DNA from: Arcuatula senhousia
Taxonomy: Eukaryota; Mollusca; Bivalvia; Mytilida; Mytilidae
Assembly: GCA_963971305.1 (NCBI GenBank)
Contig: OZ020309.1
Coordinates: 6,689,001 to 6,753,000, forward strand
Direction: 5' to 3'
Length of the DNA: 64,000 bases
In this document: piece after piece, positions 45,501 through 55,850 of the stretch
How the letters are laid out: every line of letters begins with the position of its first letter
How positions within the stretch are numbered: the first letter of the stretch is position 1
Program-made: the position numbers and the translations under genes
The notes under the pieces: model-generated
Told to the model about the DNA's origin: nothing
The model's database searches: none
The model's input: the letters and a program-made list of their open reading frames with translations, nothing else

Positions 45501-47165
45501 CGAAATGACATGTTATATGCTCAAATAATTAGTTATTTAGAATCGGGTCAAATACCCGATGGACAAAAGGATGCAAGGCATATTCTGATCAAATCTACTG
45601 ACTATGCACTGTTAGATGGGTTACTTTTCCGTTGCAGACAGGCAAAATCTAAACGAACAAAGACTTTGGATGCATATCAATTAGTGTTACCGGAGGTAAC
45701 GATAAAGTCCGTTTTGACAATGTTTCATGATTCACCACTTGGAGGTCATGGAGGCATACAGCATACAATAGATCTTCTAAAAGAGAACTATTACTTTCCG
45801 AAAATGGCACAAAAGGTTTCCGACTTCATAAAAAGTTGTCACGCTTGCCAAAGTCGAAAACTTACGAAAATCAAAACACAAGCCGGGATAGTAGCATATA
45901 AAACGCCTGACTCTCCTTTCAAAGTTTGGCAGATCGATATTTATGGTCCAGTTCCAATTACACCAAATGGAAATAAATATATATGTACCGCTGTGGACAT
46001 GTTTAGTAAATTTGTTTATGCTACTCCTATTCCATCGGCAGACACAATTACCGTTTCTGAAACTTTGTTTAAACTCACAACAACATTTGGTGTTTTTGAT
46101 ACGATCATCAGCGATCAGGGTACAGAATTCATGAGCAAATGTTTCCAAGAAGTCTACCGTCTACTTGATATCAGGAAAGAGTACACTCCAAGCTTTGCTC
46201 ATCACTGTCTGGGTGCCTGTGAGCGCACACACAGGACCATTGCTGAAAGAATAACCCCTTACGTTGTAGAAGGGAAAAACTGGGAAGACATATTACCATG
46301 TGTCATATTTTCGATCAACAACACGGTAAATGGAAGTTTGGGTTATTCGCCATTTGAAATTATTTATGGACGTAGACCGAGCTTTCCTCTTTCGACACAT
46401 TTGAAAGACCCAAATTTACAGGCCTTACCATCGGAATGCCGTGACTATATCCACAATTTGCTTGATCGACTAGAAATTATTAGAACTGATGTAAAAGAGC
46501 ATGCTCTCAAAAGTCAGAAAAACATGGAGGATCGTGTCAATGAGACAAGGAATGTATTGAATTACACAGAAGGTGATTATGTATACTTATGCAAAGATCC
46601 TACAGGACAGGGACAGAAATTTCAATTTAAATATGCCGGGCCGTATGTCATTTCAAAAATACAAAGTCCACATCTATTTATCTTGAAGGACATGGAGTCA
46701 AACAAATGCTTGCCAAGAGCTGTTCATGTCAATAGGCTTAAACCTGCTTACATCCGGAAGCCAAATCCCGCTCGATATTTTCTCGATGATGTTCAAAGTA
46801 AAATCGAGCAGAGAATTGAACATCTAATAGATACAAATGTTGAAATCGATGACGGTTCTGAACAACAGCTCATTTCATCATCTAACAACGAAACACCTTT
46901 ACGACGATCAGCTAGAAAAAGAAAGAAACCAGCAAAACTCGCAGACAGCAATTTCGTTTCCAATACAAGTTCCTCTCAGTCAGATACAAGTACTTTCTAT
47001 AAAGTGAAGCGAGTTTTGGCCAAGAAAAAGACAGGCTCGGATACATTGTACTTGGTTCATTTTGTTGGGGAACCAGCACAAAACGCTAGATGGCTGAATG
47101 AAAAAGATCTCCATCCGAAGACAATCAAGTTGGTGAAGTTACGTCCACCACCTATGATATCCTAG
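42555..47165 (+). CDS. pol: Gypsy Pol polyprotein (PR-RT-RH-IN-chromodomain-like)
   Basis: About 1535 codons, made as Gag-Pol by -1 frameshift; an internal ATG at 42795 is not the natural start. Protease: ALADSGSSTN (D-S-G at about 42695) with FIIGTGYL later. RT: catalytic YLDD at 44031-44042, SIDLSSGFFQM and LPMGLKTSPNTFQ intact. RNase H: SVDTSSRG, KLELLGM, LECDHQAL carry the acidic residues. A long acidic insert (about 44850-45450) has four D-V/I-F-x-x-T-T-D/V repeats. Integrase: His-His (HDSPLGGHGG) and CHACQ zinc finger, then DDE acids in WQIDIYGP, ISDQGTEF and GACERTH. The C-terminal FYKVKRVLAKKK...YLVHFVG...ARWLNEKDLHP is chromodomain-like, which in chromoviruses targets chromatin. All catalytic residues checked are present. 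Confidence 0.93.
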   Translation, partial: GKPVNPGRQARPLGTETINSASISNSNDNSFIYIPVSFGDINIAALADSGSSTNVISKSLYDSIPYQFKRKFESTDQTIKLANNSSVTLIGKATIAMKCQNRILDIDVNIFPVTSHPFIIGTGYLRQQKLILDFSNMTFNQKSVAIKTRKQLVIPANTEMIVWGYVSDSVLYGLQGISTNSDYSLSKGLLVAKALVTVSFQHAVPVKIFNPTADNVIIPKHKAIGEFSVLSEEYSYVPCFNNDIGVSKMNVVNSMTINDSDPSNSSEDIEKVKSRFTLSDHLTKEQTIEISKFLSINDDLFVTDENPNLGYTNVIEHKIHLKPDAVGKHQKPYRLPPYKREVLRHHLDELLRQGIIAPVSEAEELPITSPIVLVTKRSSTSDKGAPQNFRFCCDFRYLNSQTQDFKYTIPNLQELTEAFSDLTPNYITSIDLSSGFFQMGISPDSSKYTAFNTCFGTYKFLRLPMGLKTSPNTFQLLMDKVLHGLKFRSCLCYLDDVLICSETFETHMSDLAEIFDRFRAAGLKLGPKKCTFAAQSCVFLGHLIDKDGLKPPPDRVKAIIDFPQPRNVKELRRVIGMFNWFRKFIPQYSALVSPLTRLLKKGQKFFWGPEQQTAFNDLKDKLTNSEMLSFPKFDWQFRLSVDTSSRGIGYMLYQFDPEDKSNTPKIIRFGSKSLSKWQHSYGPTKLELLGMVVSILDCSDYLRGNHFILECDHQALQPLFQKQFKGAIYERWMAILQQFSFDIKYKPAEQMQVADALSRCENENASSVNSPAEEDPFFPFVPDKQGTIRLPNGQQLNQLVKNEEVNNIQALPRLPTFSPLDGLSKVDLHSENVYDADTEDNERIHPTAKKIKRKHQFSKTTKVSTQHVYTQSDNPSPSHNLVTINAQPLESDIFDKTTDMDENKENCPNVFHQTTDEGAVNERVLEDVFNKTTDVNNDNSADVFDQTTVVETDVANEIDHQVHSLALFQNSDFSLESMKQLQRNDMLYAQIISYLESGQIPDGQKDARHILIKSTDYALLDGLLFRCRQAKSKRTKTLDAYQLVLPEVTIKSVLTMFHDSPLGGHGGIQHTIDLLKENYYFPKMAQKVSDFIKSCHACQSRKLTKIKTQAGIVAYKTPDSPFKVWQIDIYGPVPITPNGNKYICTAVDMFSKFVYATPIPSADTITVSETLFKLTTTFGVFDTIISDQGTEFMSKCFQEVYRLLDIRKEYTPSFAHHCLGACERTHRTIAERITPYVVEGKNWEDILPCVIFSINNTVNGSLGYSPFEIIYGRRPSFPLSTHLKDPNLQALPSECRDYIHNLLDRLEIIRTDVKEHALKSQKNMEDRVNETRNVLNYTEGDYVYLCKDPTGQGQKFQFKYAGPYVISKIQSPHLFILKDMESNKCLPRAVHVNRLKPAYIRKPNPARYFLDDVQSKIEQRIEHLIDTNVEIDDGSEQQLISSSNNETPLRRSARKRKKPAKLADSNFVSNTSSSQSDTSTFYKVKRVLAKKKTGSDTLYLVHFVGEPAQNARWLNEKDLHPKTIKLVKLRPPPMIS

Positions 47166-47176
47166 ATTAATTATTC

Positions 47177-47553
47177 GGTGACATTTGTGTCGCCAATAAG
47201 CGGTGAATGTGATGAAACTTTTGATGTTTTAACGATAAAGTGTTTGAGATCGGTGACAAAAGTGTCGCCACTATATTTTACAGAAGGCGAAAATTCAAAG
47301 TGACGAAAATGATGTTTCCATAGATGCTCGGTGACATTTGTGTCGCCACAATGACGATTTTTTTTAAAAACATGTGTTCGGTGACATTTGTGTCGCCACA
47401 GGAACATTAAGACGATAATTGAAGATGTGTTCGGTGACATTTGTGTCGCCACAGGAACATTAAGACGATAATTGAAGATGTGTTCGGTGACATTTGTGTC
47501 GTCACAGGAACTCCAAGAATTTTCAATATGTGATCGGTGACATTTGTGTCGCC
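47177..47553 (+). repeat. Seven conserved hairpins in the Gypsy 3' UTR
   Basis: Seven copies of GGTGACA-loop-TGTCGCC at 47177, 47252, 47330, 47380, 47433, 47486 and 47536 (18 bp each), spaced 48-78 bp. Loops are TTTG in six and AAAG in one. The sixth has TGTCGTC, which keeps pairing by G-U. Two spacers of 53 bp are nearly identical. A minus-strand open frame across the region (47171-47596) is a repeat artefact. Confidence 0.85.
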
Positions 47554-48120
47554 ACAAATCAAGAACTATTTTGATAAAGACATTTAATTTGCACATTGAG
47601 TATGGTTCATTTTAATTTTGTTTATGTAATAATGTATATGGCGTGTGTATCTACCTTCATTTTCACCATCATATTCATCATATTGTATTAATGTTTAACT
47701 GATCATTGGTCAAGAGTAATCGTGAGGTTGAATATATAAGCTAGAAACAAAACCTTGTTGGTTTCATATAATATTTTTGTTCTTTTTAATGAAAGCGTGA
47801 GTGAAAGGGTTTACCGAATCTGTGTACGAAAGTTATATTTTCCATTGTTACGAAATTATTATCTGATTCATTTAAGAGTTTAAGGTCTCTGCTAGTCTTT
47901 ATAATATATTGTTACATCATACGATACCTCCAGTTTTACTCGTTGTTTAATACATTGCTTTCATAAGCTTATATGACCAGAGAAGTTGATTATGTTTTGT
48001 ATGGAGATGCATGGTGTGGTAGTCGCCAATTTTATGTATTTGTTTTCATTGTTTATTGTTTGCATCTGAATTGAGTTTATCTACAACCACCTCGAAATTT
48101 ACTTTCTAAATTTCTGACTT
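47554..48120 (+). other. Remainder of the Gypsy 3' UTR
   Basis: 567 bp without an ORF or recognised motif. It could hold packaging or post-transcriptional signals; nothing more can be supported. Confidence 0.5.
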
Positions 48121-48132
48121 TGTGGGCGGGGA
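48121..48132 (+). promoter_or_regulatory. Polypurine tract of the Gypsy element
   Basis: GTGGGCGGGGA immediately precedes the 3' LTR, the expected place for the plus-strand DNA primer. It is interrupted by single pyrimidines. Confidence 0.7.
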
Positions 48133-48380
48133 TGTTATATATTTGGTTATTTTATGGCTGTTGAGAAACTCATTTCAGTATATAATCATTCCGGAGACAC
48201 AGGGGTGTTCCGCAATGGTTTTGTATATATTATTCAGTATATCAAATTTCACTTGCATGCCACTTATCTTGAACTCTCTCTCTTCCGCTTGCATGTTAAG
48301 GTAGACGCACGCTTTCAATTATTCAACAATAAAAGACATTTTAAATACCAGTTCCCCTATTCTTTTATAAGAATACGACA
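48133..48380 (+). repeat. 3' LTR of the Gypsy element
   Basis: 248 bp. I see no difference from the 5' LTR. Followed by the AAGC target duplication at 48381-48384. Confidence 0.92.
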
Positions 48381-48384
48381 AAGC

Positions 48385-50200
48385 AACGGCTACTCAACGC
48401 TGCAAATTGACTTGAATAAGGTAGGACATGTCCTGCTTTAGATTAAAAAGATGAAAGGATTCATCTTTAGACGCGTCCTATGATGTAAAACAAAGCCATC
48501 TTAGGATAACCACAAATAGGATCATCCTTATACGAATTTAGGATAATCCTGAATAGCCATATGTAATGCATTTACGCCGATGTAAAGGCGTTTGAAAAAT
48601 TAAAGAAGTTTTTTGATTTTACACTTTCAAATGTAAAATAGATGTAAACGTTTATTGCGAAGCCTTTGGGTTTTTTTTTTAGAGAATAAAAATAATGTAT
48701 TGCAATACCATTGCATTTCTTCATTCGTTTTTTTTTCTGCGCGTTGCACTTATCACAAATAACAAAAGCCAATCCCAAGGTTTGGGAAGCAAATATCCAC
48801 GTGAACTGTTAAATGTTAATTTCAAAAGTCTAGTACTACATATATTAGAATATCGTCAAAATATTTGTAACAGGTAGGGTAACTAAAAAAGGAAAATTTC
48901 ATCAATGGCAAAAATATCTTTATTTCTAAATTTAGAAAGTAAAATATCAAAAATGAGAGTTGGGCCACATACAACCCTATTTCAAGGAGCCAAAACCTAT
49001 TTAAGACACTTTTTTAAATTTAAAGACACAAGGATGGTCCTAGGACAACAATTTTCACATCCTAAATTTAGGACATGCACTTTTTTAGGATGCCTTCAAT
49101 AACACGACTTAGGACTGAGACATGTCCAAAGACTATCCTTAGACATGTCCTAATCCTAGGACACCTTCGTTCACACGGCCCCTGGGTTATGTAAGTCGAA
49201 TCAAACCTAAAAGAAATTACCATAAAAAAAATACAGACCTCCTGCCATGAAATATCGATATTTTGCTCACAAATAATGTTTATGCGGGTATCCGAAAACA
49301 GTCGCATAAAGATTGAAAAAAAACGGTATTGTGTAAGCTATAAACTTTCTAGAAAGATGATTTAATTGCAGATTTAATTGAGGTGGCTTACTTAAAGGTT
49401 TAGGGATTTTAACCTCATGTTCGTGCTCACCCCACAAAGCAACCAAGCTGTTTATCCTAGATGGCTATATAGAGTTTCGTCGTCCGCGATGTTGTTAAGC
49501 CTTTAATACGGAAAGCCTAACCTCTTACCATAGTTGACCAATGTGTGTGGAGAGTGCCACACTTAATGCCATTTTGGACCACCAAGTATTGCACAACACA
49601 GGCTAAATTTTCTGGCCCTACCCATTTCTGCCCTTTTCCAGTGGTCTTAAAAAGTCACACCGTCCTATTTCCATATTTCTCATCATCATTTCATTTCTTC
49701 ATACCCATCGCCCTGAATAATCTATATACAGTGTTGGTTGGACGTAAAATACAAACAAGCCCACTTTGGTTCGTGGTAAATGTATAATTTCTTCTAGGAG
49801 ATTGAAAACAATTATAAAACCACACCTGGGAGGCGAATAAATGGAATAAGCCCGCATCAGTGTTGCGCTTGTCAGTAAAAGCTCACTAAAAAGCGGTCAG
49901 AAACCTGACATCGAGTCAGGCCGCTAAGCTCATTATGTGACTGGGATGTGAGCTCCAGGTGGTTGAATGGGGCAGTCCTGTCATAGTGTATGCCAGGTTG
50001 TCAGGCCATAATGCGGAACACCTGACCACAAATCATAGTAAGCCAACGTTTGTGGAGAAGGCATCGATCGCTTCATGCAAGTAAAAGATCCCATTAAAGG
50101 TGGACCGCCAAGTAGTCGGCATAAGCTAAAGTCACCACCTCTACCCACCTCCCTCGTTTCTAGCGGTCATTAAATTTTGCATTTCCCATCCCCATCCCCG
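48385..50200. other. Non-coding; one repeat-like block
   Basis: 48430-49190 has many GGACATGTCC, CCTAGGAC and AGGATAATCC motifs in both orientations and looks like a degraded inverted-repeat element. 49840-50160 has moderate complexity (CTGACATCGAGTCAGG, GATCCCATTAAAGG) and may be a SINE-like dispersed repeat. No protein gene. Confidence 0.4.
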
Positions 50201-50552
50201 TTTTTTCTTTTCTTTCTCAGTGTATTAAGGTTCACCTAGGATTCAGCATTGTATTTTTGACAAATAAGGGTGTTTATGTGAAACTGGGTAAGGTTTGGCT
50301 ACCGGTATATCCCTGTGGACAGATTAATGTACAAACTAGTATTGCCTCATTTCTGGTTAGGGGTTTTCATTGTCAGTCACCCTAAATAGGTAAGGGCTTC
50401 AGATTTTAGGTATTTCTTTCGGGGGGGGGGAGGATTTCATCACTTTCTGAGAGCATTGGCCTATTGTGCGTTGATGGTACACTGGCCTGTCTTGTGAGTT
50501 GGTTTGTTTTCCTTCTGGTTTGTGCGTGGGTTTGTGATCGTTCATTGACCAT

Positions 50553-50657
50553 TTTTGAATGAAATACATAGGTCTGAATGAAATGCATATGTCTGAATGA
50601 TATACATATACCTCTGAATGAAATACATAATTCGTTTTTGAATGAAATACATAGGTC
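50553..50657 (+). repeat. Small minisatellite (GAATGAAATACATA units)
   Basis: Five tandem units of about 19-24 bp, each starting GAATGAAATACATA or a close variant. Confidence 0.7.
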
Positions 50658-50659
50658 CG

Positions 50660-52309
50660 GATTTGACCAACACTAAATCGATCTTTGGCACCGTGACGGA
50701 TGTGCTATAGCAAGCACGAACTGCTTACTCTTCCGGAGCACCAGAGTTCACTCTCGTCTTGATAATCCCTTTGCTTCTGTAATTGGGAGTTGTGTCCTTG
50801 GTGGGTCTACACAATTCAACAATTTAGTTTGTTATTTCAATTAATTCTTGTCTTGAACATGACTGAAATATTGTTGACTGGACATCAAACAAACAAACAG
50901 ATGTTATCATTTTTTTGTTCTAGATAATCACTTGTGCTGTTTTGTTTTGTTTTGTTTTATGAAATTTTTTGTCCTGTTAAAAAAAAATTTAGAACATTGC
51001 GAGATTGGCGGCCGTAAACTATAGAGAACAATATTGATTGAATGTTAAAAAATATTCCTACTTTCTAATAACTTTCCAATCTTTAAAACACAGCGTCGCT
51101 ATATCTATTTCACCCTCTATTGACGTTTTGTGATATAATATTCTTAATTTTATTTTTGACATCTTTCAATTGAAGTAAAAAACATTTTTCTATGCCATCA
51201 AATAACGTCAATTTTGACGTTTTTCCAAAACAATAAAAAGAGAGAATTCTCATGAAAAAAGTAAAACCTTTCATCTTGTTTATGCGATGTGTCATTTTTT
51301 TACAAGACAAACACAAGGTCACCAAAACCGAAACTGAAAAATCCGGAAAGCGAATACAACGTCAACTTCAACCAGAGCTCAATGAGACATTGAAGTGTAA
51401 GGGTTTCTCTTTGCATTTCCGTGACGATCAAATCTAAGTTTGTTTTTCAAACCTGATAAGACTAAGTCTGATAAGTCACAGTCCAGGCACTTACTATTTG
51501 TTGTAATATTACTGCAGCACGTAATATTACAACAAATGATAATATTATTGCAGGGAATAATATAAGGCTTAAATTACAATATTTTGTAATTTTTTATATT
51601 ATTGTGTTTTGTAATATAGGGTTTGTAAATTACAGTATACAATAATATAAGGAAATCTTTGCTAAAAACAATCTTCGACCTCTTTTTAAATGACTGTTTT
51701 AAGAATTTTTTGAAGACTCAAGTGTGTTTAACAATACTACCAGCAAGAGAAAATTTTCATTTTAAAGGAACACACAAAAATTTTCGAATACATGGTGAAA
51801 TATCACAATTTCTGTCTTTGACCTCAAACTATTTCTTTTTAAATTGTTTGTGGCCCTTCGGGCTAAGCTTCGACGAACTATTAATCATTTATCTTTCTAA
51901 AAACGTATAACATATCATTGTACATATCACCACGTTTTCATGAAAATTACTTTAACACTAAGTGGTGTGTCCATTGAGGGGAGACAAACATTGTTGTCTT
52001 GAATGATAAAAATCGGTTATCTCCCCTATGTTATACGTTGAATGATTCGATTTTTTTTCTCAATATAATTTCTGTGCACAGAAACAGTTAAACAAATGAA
52101 GACATTTTCTGCTAAAAAAATTACTTTTATTATTTATATTACTGTTTTTTTAAAATAGTATCAATGACGGTCGACACGCGATCATGACATGCATAAAGTA
52201 CATGGGAAATGGCTTTATCATATGTACCCACATTTAAAAAAGTTGATCTATTTATCATGTTTGACTTCAAAAGTCAACCATGTTATATACTCAATAACTT
52301 AATAATAAA
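50660..52309. other. Non-coding; contains a 17-bp inverted repeat
   Basis: 51496-51512 (ATTTGTTGTAATATTAC) and 51521-51537 (its exact complement) form a perfect inverted repeat with an 8-base spacer. Further TAATATT-rich half-palindromes follow to 51650. 51848-51860 holds a GGCCC-TTC-GGGCT hairpin like the ends of the intronic elements. No gene. Confidence 0.5.
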
Positions 52310-53066
52310 TCTCATAAAGTTTATTAGATATCTTATATATTTTATGAGATATCTTATAAGTTATTCTTTATAAGATATCTCATAAAGTTTACGAGATATC
52401 TTATAAACTTTATAAGATATCTTATAAACTTTATAAGATATCTTATAACTTTTATTAGATATCTCATAAATTATTTTATATAAGATATTTCATAATCTTT
52501 ATAAGATATCTAATAAATTTTATGAGATATCTTATATGTTTTATAAGATATCTTATATGTTTTATGAGATATCTTCTATGTTTTATAAGATATCTCATAT
52601 GTTTTATAAGATATCTTATAAACTCCCATTTATATGAGATATCTTATATATTTAATAAGATATCTTATAAAGTATATGAGATATCTTATAAACTTTATAA
52701 GATATCTTATATTTTTATAAGGCCTCTTTAAAGATATCTCATAAAATTTCTAAGATATCTTATATACTTTATAAGATATCTCATAAAGTTTATAAGATAT
52801 CTGATAAACTTTATAAGATATCTTATAAAAATAATTTATAAGATACCTCATATACTTTAAAAGATATCCTATAAACATTATGAGATATCTTATAAACTTT
52901 ATCAGATATCTTATAAACATTGTGTTTAGTAGATATCTCATTTTCTTTTAAAGATATCTTATATAGTAAATAAGATATCTTATAAAAATTTTAAGATATC
53001 TCATAAAGTTTATAAGATATCTTATAAAGTATATGAGATATCTTATAAAGTTTATGAGATATCTAT
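52310..53066. repeat. Satellite-like array of 20-bp palindromic units
   Basis: About 37 tandem units of roughly 20 bp, each centred on the palindrome ATAAGATATCTTAT with spacers such as AAACTTTAT. Almost every unit contains GATATC. Units drift in spacer and orientation, but the dyad stays. Open frames on both strands (RYLI-type repeats) are artefacts. Confidence 0.9.
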
Positions 53067-54886
53067 AAAGAGGAATAAATGTAAAAACGGCTTGCCATAG
53101 TTTTGGGCTGATTGCCGAGCCGAATATATTTTCAATTCAATACCACCAAATTTGGGGCTTCTATACCATATGTATACTGCACAGAAGAAAAAGGGAAGAT
53201 TACTTATGTTCTGATAATATTGATAAAATACGATGGAACATAAAACTACTAACTATAATATTTACATGATTTAGCCAAAATTCTACTTTTACTACTATTA
53301 TAATTTGCCGCACATGTACGGGAAAAATGAAAAACAAGAAAGAGATCAACGAAAACTGAGAGTCATAAAAATAAGAAAATTAATTTATTACATTAATTTT
53401 TTGGTTACTAACTACAAGTTACAAGTCCCTCTGTATTATTTATTCTCTTAATTCATGTAATTAACCTGACTGAAACACATTCTAACTCCTGCAGCAATCA
53501 GTAAATTTGTTCTTGCTAGAACAATTATTTTTAATTGAGAAATAATTAAAGATAATATGTTTAAAAAGAAAGGGACTTGCAGCAAGTCTAAAACAATTAC
53601 TATAAATCAAACTTATATACAGTTTTGACTGTACTCATTTTTCACGCATCAAAAACCTCAGCAGGTTGCGATCGGCAATAAGTGTGCCATTTAACAGGAT
53701 AGTAACTTCAATGGAATAAAAAATATTCCACCCTGCATCGAGGACGCGGAAGCCCAATTGTTTTCACAGTGTCCGTCTGTCTGTCCGCTAAAACGCCAAT
53801 GTTTCTATTCATATTATTATGAAATACCTATAATTCATTTTCTGTAGATAGAAAACAAAACGGTAAGGCGGGTCAGGCATGTCAGGAGATATGCACTTGA
53901 AAAGGTCACAGTGGCGGTATAATATAAATCGCCCTAATTTTCCACATGGTAGTTATCTAATTTCATTTATTGGCAATTTGCAATAGACAATGGAAAATTA
54001 ACATTGATGAATAAAACATGTTTACAAAAAACATACTGTTCCTGTCGTTGTTTTTTTCTCGATTGAATGAAAAAGGGCTATCACTGCACCCGTTTTTTAA
54101 TAATTGTCGCATTGAAGCCCTTAGTATATATTTGTGACAGATCTAATATATAATGTCTTTAATTTTGTCTTTGTTTCTCGTTAATTCACACACCCCATTT
54201 TTGCATTTCTGTAATCCTTTTTAAATATATTCGTATCAGGCACGAACCATTTGATTTTCGGGGGGGGGGGGGCTGGGACTTTTCCTCGAGCCGGAAATTT
54301 TTTTTAACCCGCTTTGCGGGCCGGATTATTTTCTTTAAATACATGCTGAGCAAAAAAAAATTGTGGGGAAGTTTTTTTTTTTTTTTCGATAGGCCAAAAT
54401 CAAGGTCAGATTATTTTTTTTCAGCCAAATTATTTTTTTCAGTGAAATCCGGGCCAGGAATTTTTTTTCAAACAAAAATCCCAGGCCTAAAAACGACGTT
54501 GATATGTATACATTTATGAGGGCTTTTTAAATGACTTTGCATGTGTATTCTTAAATATAAAACACTTATATATCTGTTTGAACAACGCAAATCCCTTAAT
54601 TACAAATAGAGAATAATAACCTTATCTAATCATCAATATATAATTATATTTAATTATCAATATAAAAAATAGACCAAACCCCCTTATGAATTCGAATCAA
54701 GTCTGGACAAATATCTTGAATCGCACAATAACTAGTACATGCAATCCGCGATTATCACAGTGGTCGTTTTATTACGTTCATGAGATAACTGAAATCGCTG
54801 ATTTGCATATTTTGTAAAAAAAAATCTGTTGATAAAAATATAATACTTTATTGCATAATATACATATATCATTTGCATCTCGTCCA

Positions 54887-55075
54887 CATACCCGTAGCCA
54901 GAATTTTTCAACAGGGGGTTCGAAAATGTGAAGAGGGGGGTTCGAATTCCCAAATTTTTCTGACTTTAATAGTGCTTAACCAATTTTTCACCCGATTTTT
55001 CCCTATTTTGATCAAATTTTTTGTCCAAGGGGGGGTTCGTCTGAACCCCTCGAACCCCCCCTGGCTACGGGTATG
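54887..55075. mobile_element. 189-bp inverted-repeat element (CATACCCGTAGCCAG ends)
   Basis: 15-bp perfect inverted ends: CATACCCGTAGCCAG (54887-54901) and CTGGCTACGGGTATG (55061-55075). Just inside are G-runs and GGGGTTCGA / TCGAACCCC, so the whole element can fold back. Similar CCCGTAGCCAG repeats are familiar from other marine invertebrate genomes (recollection). Confidence 0.75.
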
Positions 55076-55761
55076 GTCCAGTCTGTGTTTTTTCTATCTG
55101 TCAGACAATCATTCTCACGCCGCTACAGTTACAAACTTCAGTGATATAAAGTATTGTACCAGATGGTAATATACTTTTGTTGTGAAGAGAATTTTAATAA
55201 TTGCGATAATACATTGAGGTTAACTACACATTTATTAACCGGCTATTTCATGTATTTAATGCTTATTTCTTAACAATGTCATATTATTTTTGTTGCATGT
55301 AGTAAACATATTTATTTCATCTTAAGAAATTTTCCATTATGCCCTAGTCACTCATTCAGGGATTTAAAGCCGGATCAGCTATGGAAACGATCCGGCTCTG
55401 TATCATTTCGTTCCTCATCCGTGCTGTTAGACGCTAAGTCAGTTTTACTTTACTTTGTTTTTTGTTGTTCTGAACTTCAGATCTAGACAGCTATTGATCA
55501 TTGAAATTTTGCAAGTTTATTCGAGACCCTGTTTTTAGGATTATACGTAAGCTGTTTGAGAATTCTAATATCTTTTAAATATATATGGTCACAAGTTCAA
55601 CTGGTACTCTTTCGTTGCGGCATATCCTGTATATATTTGTACACTTCGTCACTCCTTTGATGCGTCTAAAAAATAGCAATGTCATCTTGTATATGCATTT
55701 GTACACGTTTGAAGGTGATAATAGGTGCAGCTGTTGAATGTTAAGCCATATTCAGACTCGG

Positions 55762-55850
55762 GCCTAGGTGGCCGAGAGGTCTAAAGCGCTGGTGCACAAT
55801 ATCGATCACTAGCCGATCATCTCTCAGGCGGTGTTTTGGGGGTACGTCTA
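55762..55850 (+). ncRNA. tRNA-like head, probable SINE fragment
   Basis: CCTAGGTGGCCGAGAGGTCT followed by AAAGCGCTGG reads like the 5' half of a Leu/Ser-type tRNA: acceptor, D-arm with A-box TGGCCGAGAGG. The anticodon arm and a B-box (GGTTCGA-type) are not recognisable downstream, so it is not a functional tRNA gene. Confidence 0.4.

Larger units (their letters stand above)
39945..48380 (+). mobile_element. Complete Ty3/Gypsy LTR retrotransposon
   Basis: 8436 bp, with 248-bp LTRs at both ends that I read as identical and a 4-bp target duplication AAGC (39941-39944, 48381-48384). Order: LTR, primer-binding site, SGNH-like ORF, hairpin, gag, -1 frameshift, pol (protease, RT, RNase H, integrase, chromodomain-like C-terminus), hairpin series, polypurine tract, LTR. 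RT before integrase places it in Ty3/Gypsy. No stop or frameshift damages the ORFs, and identical LTRs imply very recent insertion. It could be a currently active family. Confidence 0.93.

Noticed and set aside
47177..47553. CRISPR array from regularly spaced short palindromic repeats
   Set aside because: Eukaryotic retrotransposon 3' UTR; spacers are unequal and two of them are duplicates of each other; no cas genes.
47171..47596. 141-codon minus-strand frame with WRHKCHRTH-like repeats resembling zinc fingers
   Set aside because: It is generated by the hairpin repeats in the Gypsy 3' UTR; Cys/His spacing is not that of a zinc finger.
52310..53066. Protein-coding frames with RYLICFIRYLI repeats
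   Set aside because: These arise from the 20-bp palindromic array, occur on both strands and lack gene context.
55762..55850. Functional tRNA-Leu or tRNA-Ser gene
   Set aside because: Only the A-box/D-arm half is recognisable; no T-arm or B-box and no matching 3' acceptor strand.
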